A DNA stretch of 64,000 bases from an uncultured Clostridia bacterium (GTDB lineage: Bacteria > Bacillota > Clostridia > Oscillospirales > Acutalibacteraceae), in the NCBI GenBank assembly GCA_947623505.1, contig CANQGT010000005.1, positions 1 to 64,000 of the forward strand, written 5' to 3'. Shown here one piece after another: positions 51,925-63,720 of this stretch. A model generated the notes under the pieces. It did no database searches. It was not told the origin of the DNA and saw nothing but the letters and a program-made list of their open reading frames with translations. The translations under genes were made by a program, and so were the position numbers. Each line of letters opens with the position of its first letter. The stretch's first letter is position 1.

Positions 51925-52646
51925 TTATACATTCTCCAAATTCCTGTATTTTCAAAGCCGAGTCGCTTATAAAAATCCTCGTTTTTTCCGTTTTCTCTCA
52001 TTAAATAAACCTTGCCGCAAAAATCGCAGCACACTGCGCTGACAAGCGCCGAAGCATAGCCGTTGCCGCGATAACGCTCGTCCGTTCTGACGCCCGAAAG
52101 CACCGCTTTATCTCCGTAAACGGAAGAAAGAAGCGCGCTCGAAACGGTTTCGCCGCCAATTTCAAGCGAGTATGCGCGGGCAAAGCCGTGGCGTATTCTA
52201 TGATTCAAATCCGTGTACCAAGCGTCAAAGCCTCCGATTCCGCCGTCGAGAAAATTATAGAGGTCAAAAAGATTCGGGTATCTGTTGAGCTCGGCGCGGT
52301 CCGCGATAATTTCGATCTGCCTCTTACTCTCCATAACATTTCCGAAAGAAAAAGATTCCGAAATATTCAAAGCTTCGTCACAAAGCGCCGAATTATAACC
52401 GAGCGCGAGAATAAAACCGCGGAGCTCTTCTTCATCGGCTCTGCCTTTGAGCGCCGAAACGGTAACGTTTCCGTCAAGCGATGAAAGAACTGCCGTTATT
52501 TCGCCGTTTTCATCAAGCTGCCTGTAAAAAGAGGCAAACGGATATTTGCAGCCGTAAGCGCCGAGCAAAGAAAAAACGCGAACGGCAAAAATGTCTTCCT
52601 GTTTAAATCCGTCAAAACAGACGGGATCGCCGATTCTTTCAATCAT
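51921..52646 (-). CDS. GNAT family N-acetyltransferase
   Basis: A 241-residue protein; the N-terminal ~110 residues are of no known family, and the C-terminal GNAT half holds GVRTDERYRGNGYASALVSAVC (split here) and KRLGFENTGIWRMY. The substrate is unknown. It overlaps the downstream PLP-enzyme gene by 4 bp and the upstream M42 peptidase gene by 8 bp, so it is translated within the operon. Confidence 0.8.
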   Translation of the reverse strand: MIERIGDPVCFDGFKQEDIFAVRVFSLLGAYGCKYPFASFYRQLDENGEITAVLSSLDGNVTVSALKGRADEEELRGFILALGYNSALCDEALNISESFSFGNVMESKRQIEIIADRAELNRYPNLFDLYNFLDGGIGGFDAWYTDLNHRIRHGFARAYSLEIGGETVSSALLSSVYGDKAVLSGVRTDERYRGNGYASALVSAVCCDFCGKVYLMRENGKNEDFYKRLGFENTGIWRMYK

Positions 52647-53640
52647 AAAGTTTAGGCAACAAAACTTTCAGCAGTTTTCTTGTTTCTTCAATATCGCTTT
52701 CCTTGACGACGCTTGCGGCCGAATGGATATATCTGCAAGGAAGCGACACGGCGAGAACGCGGCTTCCCTTTCCGCTTGTCTGCACGGCTCCCGCGTCGTT
52801 TCCGCCGGCTATAACGGTTTTCGTCTGCACCTTTATGCCGTTTTCCTTTGCGGTTTCGAGAGCAATATTATAAAGCCGTCTGTCATAGACCGTTCTTGAA
52901 TCCATAAACGAAACAACGGGGCCGCCGCCGAGAACGCAGCAGCGCTCAGCGCCTGAAACTCCGCTTATATCCGCGGCGGTAGTGGATTCAAGTATAACCG
53001 AAACGTCGCTCTGAACACCGAAAGAGGTGCATGCCGCGCCTCTGAGGCCGACTTCCTCCTGAACGTTAAAACAAAAATAAGTATCATATTCGAGTTCGCC
53101 TTTTATAAGCTCCGTCAAAAGCATACAGCCTATCCTGTCGTCAAGGGCCTTTGATTTAATAAAGCCGTCGCCGAAATTTATATATTCCGACTCAAAATAG
53201 GCATTGTCGCCCAAAGAAACATATTTCAAAGCCTGCTCTCTGTCCGAAGCGCCGATATCTATAAACAGTTCCTTAAAATCGGGCGCTTTATTTGCCTCTT
53301 CCTCTGAAAGCTGATGCACCGCCTTTGAGCCGATCACTCCGATCCTGCCGTTTATTCTGACGGCTCTGCCGAGAACGGCGAGCGGATCGATTCCCCCGAC
53401 GGGGCGGAATTTAAGATAACCGTCGTCGGTAATATAAGTTACGATAAATGCCACCTCGTCCATATGGGCGCAGAGCATAACTTTATTCTTCGGCCTTTTC
53501 TTTCCCTTTTTGAAAGCAATAACAGACCCGAGCGGATCAGTTTCGCATTCGCAATATCCCTTAACGGCGTTTAATATATATTCCCTTACTTCAAATTCCC
53601 TGCCGGAAGCTCCGTTGAGCATACACAAATCCTTAAGCAT
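52639..53640 (-). CDS. M42 family aminopeptidase (second of a tandem pair)
   Basis: A 333-residue di-metal peptidase of the tetrahedral (TET/FrvX) M42 group. Metal and catalytic residues are readable: CAHMDEVAF (HxD), KALDDRIG (bridging Asp), NVQEEVGLRG (catalytic Glu-Glu), ILEST (Glu where several relatives have Asp) and SRYIHSAAS near the end (in PCRYIHSAA). These enzymes trim short peptides in 12-subunit assemblies. It overlaps the upstream M42 gene by 8 bp. Confidence 0.9.
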   Translation of the reverse strand: MLKDLCMLNGASGREFEVREYILNAVKGYCECETDPLGSVIAFKKGKKRPKNKVMLCAHMDEVAFIVTYITDDGYLKFRPVGGIDPLAVLGRAVRINGRIGVIGSKAVHQLSEEEANKAPDFKELFIDIGASDREQALKYVSLGDNAYFESEYINFGDGFIKSKALDDRIGCMLLTELIKGELEYDTYFCFNVQEEVGLRGAACTSFGVQSDVSVILESTTAADISGVSGAERCCVLGGGPVVSFMDSRTVYDRRLYNIALETAKENGIKVQTKTVIAGGNDAGAVQTSGKGSRVLAVSLPCRYIHSAASVVKESDIEETRKLLKVLLPKLYD

Positions 53641-54649
53641 TTACTTCCTCCGCCCTTTCCTTAACATATGCCGCTATAAGCCGGGCAACGGCCTCTATAT
53701 CGGAAATATCCGCTGTTTCAATGGGGCTGTGCATATATTTTATCGGAATTGAAACAAGGCCGCATTTTATTCCGCCGCCGCAGAGTGAAATAACGTCCGC
53801 GTTTGTTCCCGTTCTTGATTCCATAACCTCGATCTGATGCTCTATTCCGTTTTCGAGCGCGCAGCGTTTAAGCGATTCCGATATTTCGGATGAAAGCACG
53901 GGAGAAACGCCTATCATAGCTCCCTTTGATATTTCGCCGCATTCATCTTTACTGCTGTTTGGAGTATAACCGAAAGATACGTCCGTTACAAGCGCTTCGT
54001 CAACGCCAAGCGAGAACGGTCCCGTTTTTGCCCCTCTGGTGCCAAGCTCCTCCTGCGTTGAGAACAGAGCGGTAATTTTGACAGGCAAACCCTTGATTTT
54101 TTCAAGAGCAAGAATAATCGCCGCCGCTCCCGCCCTGTTGTCAAGGCAGTTTGAAGTCACCTGATTGTTGAGAAGCTCGTTGTACTGCCGCCGAAACGTA
54201 ATTCTGCTTCCGAGCGGCACAAGCTCCTTGGCCTTTTCGGCATTCAGCCCCAAATCGATTGAAATATCGGATATATCGGGCGCTTTTTTTCCGTCCGAAG
54301 CCTTTTGAAGATGCGGGGGCAAAGCGGAAATAATTCCGTAAAGTTTTTCTTTGCCCCAAACGGTAACTTCGCTTTCGCAGAGCATACGGCGGTCGATTCC
54401 TCCGCAGGCGGCGACTTTGAGAAAACCCTCATCCGTAACGGAAGTGACAATAAGCCCTATTTCGTCGATGTGAGCGTCAAGCAAAATATGATAACCCTCG
54501 CCGAACGTGCATGTAAGATTATTCATAGAGTCCGTGTGAACCTCTCCCATATCACGCAGAAGCTCACCGAGAAGCGTGTTGATTTTATCCTCGCAGCCGC
54601 CGACGGCGGGCACGCAAACAAGTTTTTTTAAAAGCCCTTTTGTGTTCAT
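53633..54649 (-). CDS. M42 family aminopeptidase (first of a tandem pair)
   Basis: A 338-residue M42 peptidase with the same metal set: LDAHIDEIGL, NCLDNRAGA, STQEELGTRGA, TDVSFG and KYMHSPIET. It is similar in plan to the next gene but clearly diverged in sequence, so the duplication is not recent. Tandem M42 genes can give mixed complexes; whether this pair does is open. It overlaps murD by 4 bp. Confidence 0.9.
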   Translation of the reverse strand: MNTKGLLKKLVCVPAVGGCEDKINTLLGELLRDMGEVHTDSMNNLTCTFGEGYHILLDAHIDEIGLIVTSVTDEGFLKVAACGGIDRRMLCESEVTVWGKEKLYGIISALPPHLQKASDGKKAPDISDISIDLGLNAEKAKELVPLGSRITFRRQYNELLNNQVTSNCLDNRAGAAAIILALEKIKGLPVKITALFSTQEELGTRGAKTGPFSLGVDEALVTDVSFGYTPNSSKDECGEISKGAMIGVSPVLSSEISESLKRCALENGIEHQIEVMESRTGTNADVISLCGGGIKCGLVSIPIKYMHSPIETADISDIEAVARLIAAYVKERAEEVNA

Positions 54650-56079
54650 TCTTCACCAAATCCGTTTACTAATTCCTTAAATTTTCTGCCCCTGTATTCA
54701 AAAGTTTTGAACTGGTCAAACGCGGGGCAGGCGGGGCAAAGTGAAACTATATCGCCGCTTTGCGCCCTTTCTTTTGCGATAAGCAAAGCGTTTTCCATTG
54801 TATCGGTTTTAACTATCTCAAGTCCGCTTTCATCAAATCCGCCGCAGGAAGTGACAGCGTCGTAAATTTTTTCACGCGTGTTTCCGTTAAGTATAAGGAG
54901 CTTGACCTTTTTTAAAATGAGAGGAGCCATCAGGCTCATATCGTTGCCCTTATCCGAACCGCCGCAAATCATTATGATTTTTTGATCGAACGCGTTTAAC
55001 CCGCTTATAACTCTTGAAGGCGAGGTGGCGATTGAATCGTTATAGTATTTAACTCCCCTGTATTCGCGCACAAATTCTATTCTGTGCTCCACACCGCCGA
55101 ATTTTCTTGCTACCTCAGCCATATTTTTTGTATCTACTATGCCCCAAACGGCGCATATGGCGGTGCAGTAATTTTCAACGTTATGAAGCCCGGGTATCTT
55201 TATATCACGCTTATTCATTACAAATACTCTTTCCCCGTTTTCGCTGAAGAAAATATCGCCGTTTTCAGCCATAAACGCGCCGTTTTCAACAGGGTGCTTT
55301 ACTGAAAATTCAAACAGTTTTCCTCTTACGTCAAAACGCATATCGTGATAAACGCTGCCGCCGATTGAATAATCGCAGTCCGCATTGAGAACGGTTTTGG
55401 AATCGGCGCTCTGATAGATAAGAATATTTCGCTTTGCGTCAACATATTCGTCAAGATTAACGTGATGGTCGAGATGCGTTTTTTCTATATTCGTAACAAC
55501 GGCGATATCGGGCTTTTTAACCATATTGCCCATCGTTAGAAGCTGGAATGACGAAAGCTCAACGACCGCAATATCACTTTCGCAGATATTTTCAAGCTCA
55601 GGCATAAGGGCCTTGCCGATATTTCCGCCGAGAAATACCCTTTTGCCCTGAGCCTTCAGCATTTCTGAAATAACGGTGGTGGTCGTAGTCTTTCCGTTTG
55701 AGCCTGTCACGGCGATTATTTTGCATGGGCAGTATTTGAAAAATACCTCCATTTCCGTAGTCACAGTCTGCCCTCTTGAAATACATTCGCCAATCCATGA
55801 ATTTTGAAAAGGCAGTATTCCGTGCGAGCGGAAAACTATATCCATTTCGGGTAAAACGTCAAGATAATTTTCGCCGAGTGAAAAATGAACGCCGAGCGAA
55901 TCGAGAACAGAGCAATCGGTTTCCCCGATGTAATCCCTGCCGCGTCTGTCGCACGCCCAAACTTCAACGCCCTTTTCCGCGAGCCACTTCGCGCAGGGCA
56001 TATTTGCTACCCCCATTCCGACGAAAGCGACTTTTTTGTTTTTAATGCCGTTCAAATAATCTTTTACACAAGTATTCAA
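54646..56079 (-). CDS. murD: UDP-N-acetylmuramoyl-L-alanine:D-glutamate ligase
   Basis: A 477-residue Mur ligase adding D-Glu to UDP-MurNAc-L-Ala. N-terminal UDP-binding domain KVAFVGMGVANMPCAKWL, central ATPase ITGSNGKTTTTTVIS-type (here AVTGSNGKTTTTTV) with a carbamylatable Lys region, and C-terminal domain with HRIEFVREYRGVKYYNDSIATSPSRV (split here) and GGSDKG. Not clustered with the other mur genes, but with ligA and peptidases. Confidence 0.94.
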   Translation of the reverse strand: MNTCVKDYLNGIKNKKVAFVGMGVANMPCAKWLAEKGVEVWACDRRGRDYIGETDCSVLDSLGVHFSLGENYLDVLPEMDIVFRSHGILPFQNSWIGECISRGQTVTTEMEVFFKYCPCKIIAVTGSNGKTTTTTVISEMLKAQGKRVFLGGNIGKALMPELENICESDIAVVELSSFQLLTMGNMVKKPDIAVVTNIEKTHLDHHVNLDEYVDAKRNILIYQSADSKTVLNADCDYSIGGSVYHDMRFDVRGKLFEFSVKHPVENGAFMAENGDIFFSENGERVFVMNKRDIKIPGLHNVENYCTAICAVWGIVDTKNMAEVARKFGGVEHRIEFVREYRGVKYYNDSIATSPSRVISGLNAFDQKIIMICGGSDKGNDMSLMAPLILKKVKLLILNGNTREKIYDAVTSCGGFDESGLEIVKTDTMENALLIAKERAQSGDIVSLCPACPAFDQFKTFEYRGRKFKELVNGFGEE

Positions 56080-56091
56080 ATCAAAATCTCC

Positions 56092-58910
<2,819 letters not shown>

Positions 58911-58916
58911 TCAAGT

Positions 58917-58945
58917 ATTATAACAAATATTTTCCTTATCTTCAA
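58917..58945 (-). promoter_or_regulatory. Promoter of the ligA-to-addA run
   Basis: Minus strand TTGAAG, 17-base spacer, TATAAT, ending 18 bases before the ligA ATG. No other clear promoter is seen until rpmE. Confidence 0.7.
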
Positions 58946-58977
58946 TAAATATATTTTATTATTCTCAAAAAGAACAT

Positions 58978-59006
58978 AATAAAACCGCCGCGTTTTTTGC
59001 GGCGGT
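58978..59006 (-). terminator. Terminator of the GH31/propeller unit
   Basis: Minus strand ACCGCCGC / GCGGCGGT perfect 8-bp stem with a 7-base loop, then TTTATTATG, 33 bases after the stop of the 59040..60020 gene. Confidence 0.8.
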
Positions 59007-59039
59007 AAATTAAATAACGGTTTTAACAGCGCTGTAGGC

Positions 59040-60020
59040 TTATCGTGTTCGACTCCCCTCAGCTATATTAGGATACGCCCGGGCAAAGCCGATACATTCC
59101 CTGCCTCTTAAAATATTTGAGGTGTTGCGAGCGTTGAAATAAACGCGCAACTCGCCGTTGCAATATGTAAGGCAGCAGGCGTAAACGTATTGCGCCATCC
59201 AACCTCCGCCGCTTTCGCACGGCTCAATGAGCGGCTTTACAAAATCAAATTTTACGCCGTCGTCCGAACGCAGAAGCATTATCGCCGAATGGCTTTTTCC
59301 GCCTTTTTCGTAAATTCCGTTTTGCAGAGCTATAAAGCAGTCTCTGAGCCTGTAAACTTTTATACAGCCCGAGCAGAGATTGAGATACGGATTGCATTTA
59401 TTGGGTGAAATAATCGGGCTTTCGCGCGAAATATAACTATCTGTAATATTTTTGCTTTCGGCGAAGTTAATATAAGTCGGCTCGCAAAATCCGCAGTCTT
59501 TTATAAACGTAAGCCCGCAGGAATAATAAAGGCGGTAAGCGTCTCCCATTTTAATCAAAAACGGATTTGAGATGGACTGCCCTCTGCCGTCCGCATCAAA
59601 ACCGCGCGTCTTTTTGATAACGGGAAAAGGCTTGCTCCAATGAACGAGATCTTCGGAAGCAGTAACGAAAATTTCCGATTTCCATTTTCCGCCCACAAGG
59701 CTGAGAGCGTTTCCCAAAAGCGGCTTTGTTCTTTCGTAAAAAAGATAATAAATCCCGCCGATACGGTTTATATTAGGCCGCATGGCTCTTGAAACGATTT
59801 TCTTATCAAGGCTGAAATCAACGCCGTTCTCACCCGAAAAGTGATATACGCCGAAAAAGGTGTGGCAAAAAAGGTGCCATAACCCGTCGTGCGAATTTTC
59901 GGGAGTAATAACGGACGGATCGGCGGCAGTAAAACTTCCGCTGAAATTTTTGATAATAGGATTTTTGCCAAATAGTGAAAATTCGGCGGAGCAAAAATCA
60001 TTAAAGCTAAGGTCAATCAT
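59040..60020 (-). CDS. Five-bladed beta-propeller glycosidase-like protein (GH43/GH130-type fold)
   Basis: A 326-residue protein without signal peptide. Repeating blade motifs such as AADPSVITPE, GLWHLFCHTFFG, IGGIYYLFYER, DLVHWSKPFPV, QSISNPFLIKMGDAYRLYYS (split here) and SGGGWMAQYVYACCL fit five-bladed propeller glycosidases or phosphorylases. The acidic AADPSV at the first blade is a catalytic-type position. I cannot decide between GH43-, GH117- and GH130-like members. Only 15 bases separate it from the upstream GH31 gene, so the two probably act on the same glycan inside the cell. Confidence 0.65.
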   Translation of the reverse strand: MIDLSFNDFCSAEFSLFGKNPIIKNFSGSFTAADPSVITPENSHDGLWHLFCHTFFGVYHFSGENGVDFSLDKKIVSRAMRPNINRIGGIYYLFYERTKPLLGNALSLVGGKWKSEIFVTASEDLVHWSKPFPVIKKTRGFDADGRGQSISNPFLIKMGDAYRLYYSCGLTFIKDCGFCEPTYINFAESKNITDSYISRESPIISPNKCNPYLNLCSGCIKVYRLRDCFIALQNGIYEKGGKSHSAIMLLRSDDGVKFDFVKPLIEPCESGGGWMAQYVYACCLTYCNGELRVYFNARNTSNILRGRECIGFARAYPNIAEGSRTR

Positions 60021-60034
60021 AGTAATACTTTGCC

Positions 60035-62407
60035 TTACAGCGTTTCAAGAGCCTCTTTAACGGCGCTTGAAACGGCAAAAGGCAGCTTTGAATGCTCAAG
60101 AGCCTTGATTATATCCTCTCTTGAACGCGCTTTTTCAAAAGGCATATAGGCAATATTTTTCTTGATAGTCTTTTCCTGCCAGCGTGATAGGATATATACC
60201 ACTCTCTCCTTTAAATCCTGCGTTTTTCTGACCGCGTTTTCAATATTCAGTTCTATTTCACCGTTAGCGGAGGAAACGCAAATATCAATGTACGGGCGGT
60301 CTTTATCATCGACGCTCAATTCTTCGCCGCCGATTTCAGCGCCCTTGCATATATCGGCAAGCGTAACACGCAGATTTCTGTTTTTGGGAATAACGCTTAA
60401 ATCGCCGTCGGGCGCGCAGATTTTTATACTCAAAGTATTATTATCGGAATCGTAAGTCTGCACGAACGCCGTGTCGCAACAATGCTCGGCGAAATCCACC
60501 TTGCCGTTATCCTCACGCAGAACAAATCTGCCGTTGCCCGAAAAAACAAGCAATTCCAAATTTTCGGGATTATCGGAGCTGTTGCCCTTATCCCTTGAAA
60601 GAGGCAGAAACGCGCCTTCCCTCGCAAGAACGGGAATAAATTCAATATCACGGTTGAGAGGAACGCATTTCCCGCCGTTATAGCTTTGCCCGGTAAAAAT
60701 ATCCGTCCATCTTCCGTCGGGAAGCCAGGCGTAGGTCATGGCCATACCTGTTGCTTTATCGGCCTTTTCCGTTATGGGGCATACGAGAAGCTCGCTGCCG
60801 AACATATACTGATTTTTGTATTTATAAGCGTTTTCGTTATCGGGATATGAATAATACAGCGGCTCGCACAGCGCAATCCCTTCGGTGTGCGTTCTGTGAT
60901 CCATAGTGTAAATATACGGGATAAATGCATGCCGAAGCCTGAGATATTCCTTTGCCGACTTATAAACGTCCGTTCTGAACATCCACGGCTCCTTACCGAG
61001 CAGATCGTCCTGCGTTGAATGAAGCCTCATAATAGGGCTGAAAACGCCAAACTGAAGCCAGCGAAGATAGAGCTCATCGTCCCGTTCACCGAAGCAGTGG
61101 CCTCCAATGTCGTGGCTCCACCAAGTGTACGCGGCGTTGGCGGCAGTCGCGGTAAATTCGGGCTGAAAATCCAATACTTTCCAATTTATCGCGGTATCGC
61201 CCGAAAAGCCCAACGGATAGCGGTGAGAGCCGAGACCGCCGTAACGGGAAAGAATAAGAGGTATTTCGCCGTTTTCGGCATTGTCAAGATAATGATAATG
61301 ATTGAGGGCTTTCAGCGGATCAAGCCCTTTTACGTCACTTTTAGTGCCCTGCTGCCAGTCGATCCACCAAAAATCAACGCCCTCCCTTTCATAGGGCTTA
61401 TGAATTATATCAAAATAGGCGTTCCAAAATTTATCGCTGCCGCAGACAAAAGGAATGTCCTCCTTGCTTTCGGGATCAACTCCGACCGCTTTGGCGAAAT
61501 CGGCATACATATCTTCAAAAAAGCGAACTCCGTCCGCAGGGTGCAGATTTAAGGTTACACGCAGATTAAGGTCTTTAAGAAAGCGCAAAAACGCCCTGTA
61601 ATCGGGAAACAGCTTAGTATTCCAAGAATAGCCGGTCCAGCCGCTTTTATTGTGTTTTCCTTTCAGCTTTTTAAATTCGTCTCCAAATTCATCATTAAGA
61701 TCAACCCAATGCCAGTCCATATCCACCGTCGCGACGGTAAGAGGAATATTTTCTTTTATAAATCTGAGCATAAGATCCTGATATTCCTGCTGAGTGTATT
61801 TTCTGTATCTGCTCCACCAAACGCCGAGCGCGAAACGCGGAATTATCGGAACGGGCGAGCTGATTTTGTAAAACGCCTTAACGGTTTCCCTGTAATCTTT
61901 ACCGTAAGCGAAAAGATACAGATCCGTCCCTTCACCTTTTCTGCGAGTGAAAGAGCCGTTTTCGCTTATGAGCAAGGAATCACCGTCGTCAAGGCAGTAA
62001 ACGCCGTTATCGGTTATCAGTCCGTCATCAACCGAGGCTCTGCCCAAGGTTCGGTCAAGAGTTCTGCGGGTTCCGCCTAAATTTTTTGACTTTTTGAAAG
62101 AAAGAGCCTTGTTTTCGATTATAATCTCCGCGAAATCGGGCGCGCCGTTCTTTCTAAGGATATAAAATTTAACGGCGGGAGTTTCAACGACGATATGCTT
62201 TTTATCCTCTTTCACCGAAAATTTAACGGCGGGAAAACGCCTGAACCACACGGCGTAGCTTGGCAGATCGGTAAAACTCCTGCTATTTGAAAATTCAAAG
62301 CGGATAAGCCGTTCCGTTAAAACCGTAACTCTGTAATCTTTTCCTATGTATATCTGTGAATTGCCCGCCTTTGCGTCAACAGACGCGATCAGTGAGGATT
62401 TAAGCAT
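60035..62407 (-). CDS. Glycoside hydrolase family 31 protein (alpha-glycosidase)
   Basis: About 790 residues from ATG 62407 (GGGG 8 bases before; the track start is upstream). An N-terminal mutarotase-like domain, then the GH31 barrel with VATVDMDWHWVD, the nucleophile Asp in VDFWWIDWQQG at ~350 and the acid/base Asp in GFSGDTAINW, then WWSHDIGGHCFG and RLHSTQDD. Many GH31 enzymes have WxDMNE at the nucleophile, so this is a distinct subgroup. The C-terminal ~60 residues look like an extra helical part. No signal peptide and no transporter nearby. The preferred sugar (glucose, xylose or galactose type) cannot be read from sequence. Confidence 0.88.
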   Translation of the reverse strand: MLKSSLIASVDAKAGNSQIYIGKDYRVTVLTERLIRFEFSNSRSFTDLPSYAVWFRRFPAVKFSVKEDKKHIVVETPAVKFYILRKNGAPDFAEIIIENKALSFKKSKNLGGTRRTLDRTLGRASVDDGLITDNGVYCLDDGDSLLISENGSFTRRKGEGTDLYLFAYGKDYRETVKAFYKISSPVPIIPRFALGVWWSRYRKYTQQEYQDLMLRFIKENIPLTVATVDMDWHWVDLNDEFGDEFKKLKGKHNKSGWTGYSWNTKLFPDYRAFLRFLKDLNLRVTLNLHPADGVRFFEDMYADFAKAVGVDPESKEDIPFVCGSDKFWNAYFDIIHKPYEREGVDFWWIDWQQGTKSDVKGLDPLKALNHYHYLDNAENGEIPLILSRYGGLGSHRYPLGFSGDTAINWKVLDFQPEFTATAANAAYTWWSHDIGGHCFGERDDELYLRWLQFGVFSPIMRLHSTQDDLLGKEPWMFRTDVYKSAKEYLRLRHAFIPYIYTMDHRTHTEGIALCEPLYYSYPDNENAYKYKNQYMFGSELLVCPITEKADKATGMAMTYAWLPDGRWTDIFTGQSYNGGKCVPLNRDIEFIPVLAREGAFLPLSRDKGNSSDNPENLELLVFSGNGRFVLREDNGKVDFAEHCCDTAFVQTYDSDNNTLSIKICAPDGDLSVIPKNRNLRVTLADICKGAEIGGEELSVDDKDRPYIDICVSSANGEIELNIENAVRKTQDLKERVVYILSRWQEKTIKKNIAYMPFEKARSREDIIKALEHSKLPFAVSSAVKEALETL

Positions 62408-62486
62408 AATTATTACCCCTTTCATTGACTATGCCTAATATACCGACTATATACAGATTTTCGGGAAATCGCTTTGATTTTTAAAG

Positions 62487-63719
62487 TTAAAAATTGTTGA
62501 TAAACTTATGAAATACCTTTTTACCTTTTTTGATAATAACGCCTTTAGCGCCGAATTCGTCTTTTTTTACCGAAAAAGCGAAATCGGTTATTTTTTCGTC
62601 GTTTACGGAAACCCCGCCCTGAGAGATTAGCCGTCTCGCCTCGCTTTTTGATTTGACAAGGCAGGATTTCACAAGCATATCGACGAGCGAAATCTCGCTG
62701 TCCGTGAAATCGCCGTCCTCAAGGACGGTGGTGGGCATATCGGCGCTGTCGGCTCCTTTGACGAACAGAGCCCTCGCCGCGTCCTGCGCCTTTCTTGCCT
62801 CTTCCTCGCCGTGAACAAGCTTTGTAAGCTCAAAGGCAAGAATCTCTTTGGCTCTGTTGAGTTGGGCTCCCTTCCATTCGTTCATCTTATCTATTTCCTC
62901 AATCGGCAGGAATGTAAGCATTCTTATACATTTAAGCACATCGGAATCGGCAACGTTGCGCCAGTATTGATAAAAATCATAAGGCGAAGTTTTATTCGGA
63001 TCGAGCCAAACGGCGTTGCCCGCCGTCTTCCCCATCTTGTTGCCCTGCGAATCGGTAAGCAGCGTTATTGTCATAGCGTGAGCGTCCTTGCCGAGCTTTT
63101 TGCGTATAAGCTCCGTACCGCCGAGCATATTGCTCCATTGATCGTCTCCACCGAACTGCATATTGCAGCCGTAATTCTGAAACAGATGATAAAAGTCGTA
63201 TGACTGCATTATCATATAGTTAAATTCAAGAAATGACAGCCCTCTTTCCATTCGCTGTTTATAGCATTCGGCGCGAAGCATATTGTTTACCGAAAAACAA
63301 GCGCCGACCTCGCGCAAAACCTCAACATAATTCAAGCTCATAAGCCAGTCGGCGTTATTTACCATAAGCGCTTTGCCGTCCGAAAAATCTATAAAGCGCT
63401 CCATTTGCTTTTTGAAGCAGGCGGCGTTGCGGTCTATATCCTCCCTCGTAAGCATTTTGCGCATATCCGTTCTTCCCGAAGGATCGCCTATCATCGTGGT
63501 GCCTCCGCCTATAAGCGCAATAGGCTTATTTCCCGCGTCCTGAAGCCTTTTCATAAGCGTAAGAGCCATAAAATGGCCGGCGGTAAGACTGTCCGCGGTG
63601 CAGTCAAAGCCGATATAAAACACCGCCTTGCCGCTGTTTACCATTTCCCTTATCTCTTCCTCGTCGGTGACCTGAGCGATAAGCCCGCGCGCCTTAAGTT
63701 CCTCATAAACTCCCATTTT
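62487..63719 (-). CDS. tyrS: Tyrosyl-tRNA synthetase
   Basis: About 410 residues from ATG 63719 (MGVYEELKARGLIAQ); the track start at 63755 lies within recN. Class I synthetase with Rossmann core, a HIGH-type motif reading TAGHFM, the GDPSGRTDMR Tyr-AMP loop, GGDDQWSNMLGG, KMGKTAGNAVWL in the KMSKS position, and a C-terminal S4 RNA-binding domain (LVKSKSEARRLISQGGVSVN, split here). It directly follows recN with no room for a T-box leader. Confidence 0.94.
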   Translation of the reverse strand, partial: KMGVYEELKARGLIAQVTDEEEIREMVNSGKAVFYIGFDCTADSLTAGHFMALTLMKRLQDAGNKPIALIGGGTTMIGDPSGRTDMRKMLTREDIDRNAACFKKQMERFIDFSDGKALMVNNADWLMSLNYVEVLREVGACFSVNNMLRAECYKQRMERGLSFLEFNYMIMQSYDFYHLFQNYGCNMQFGGDDQWSNMLGGTELIRKKLGKDAHAMTITLLTDSQGNKMGKTAGNAVWLDPNKTSPYDFYQYWRNVADSDVLKCIRMLTFLPIEEIDKMNEWKGAQLNRAKEILAFELTKLVHGEEEARKAQDAARALFVKGADSADMPTTVLEDGDFTDSEISLVDMLVKSCLVKSKSEARRLISQGGVSVNDEKITDFAFSVKKDEFGAKGVIIKKGKKVFHKFINNF

Positions 63720-63720
63720 A

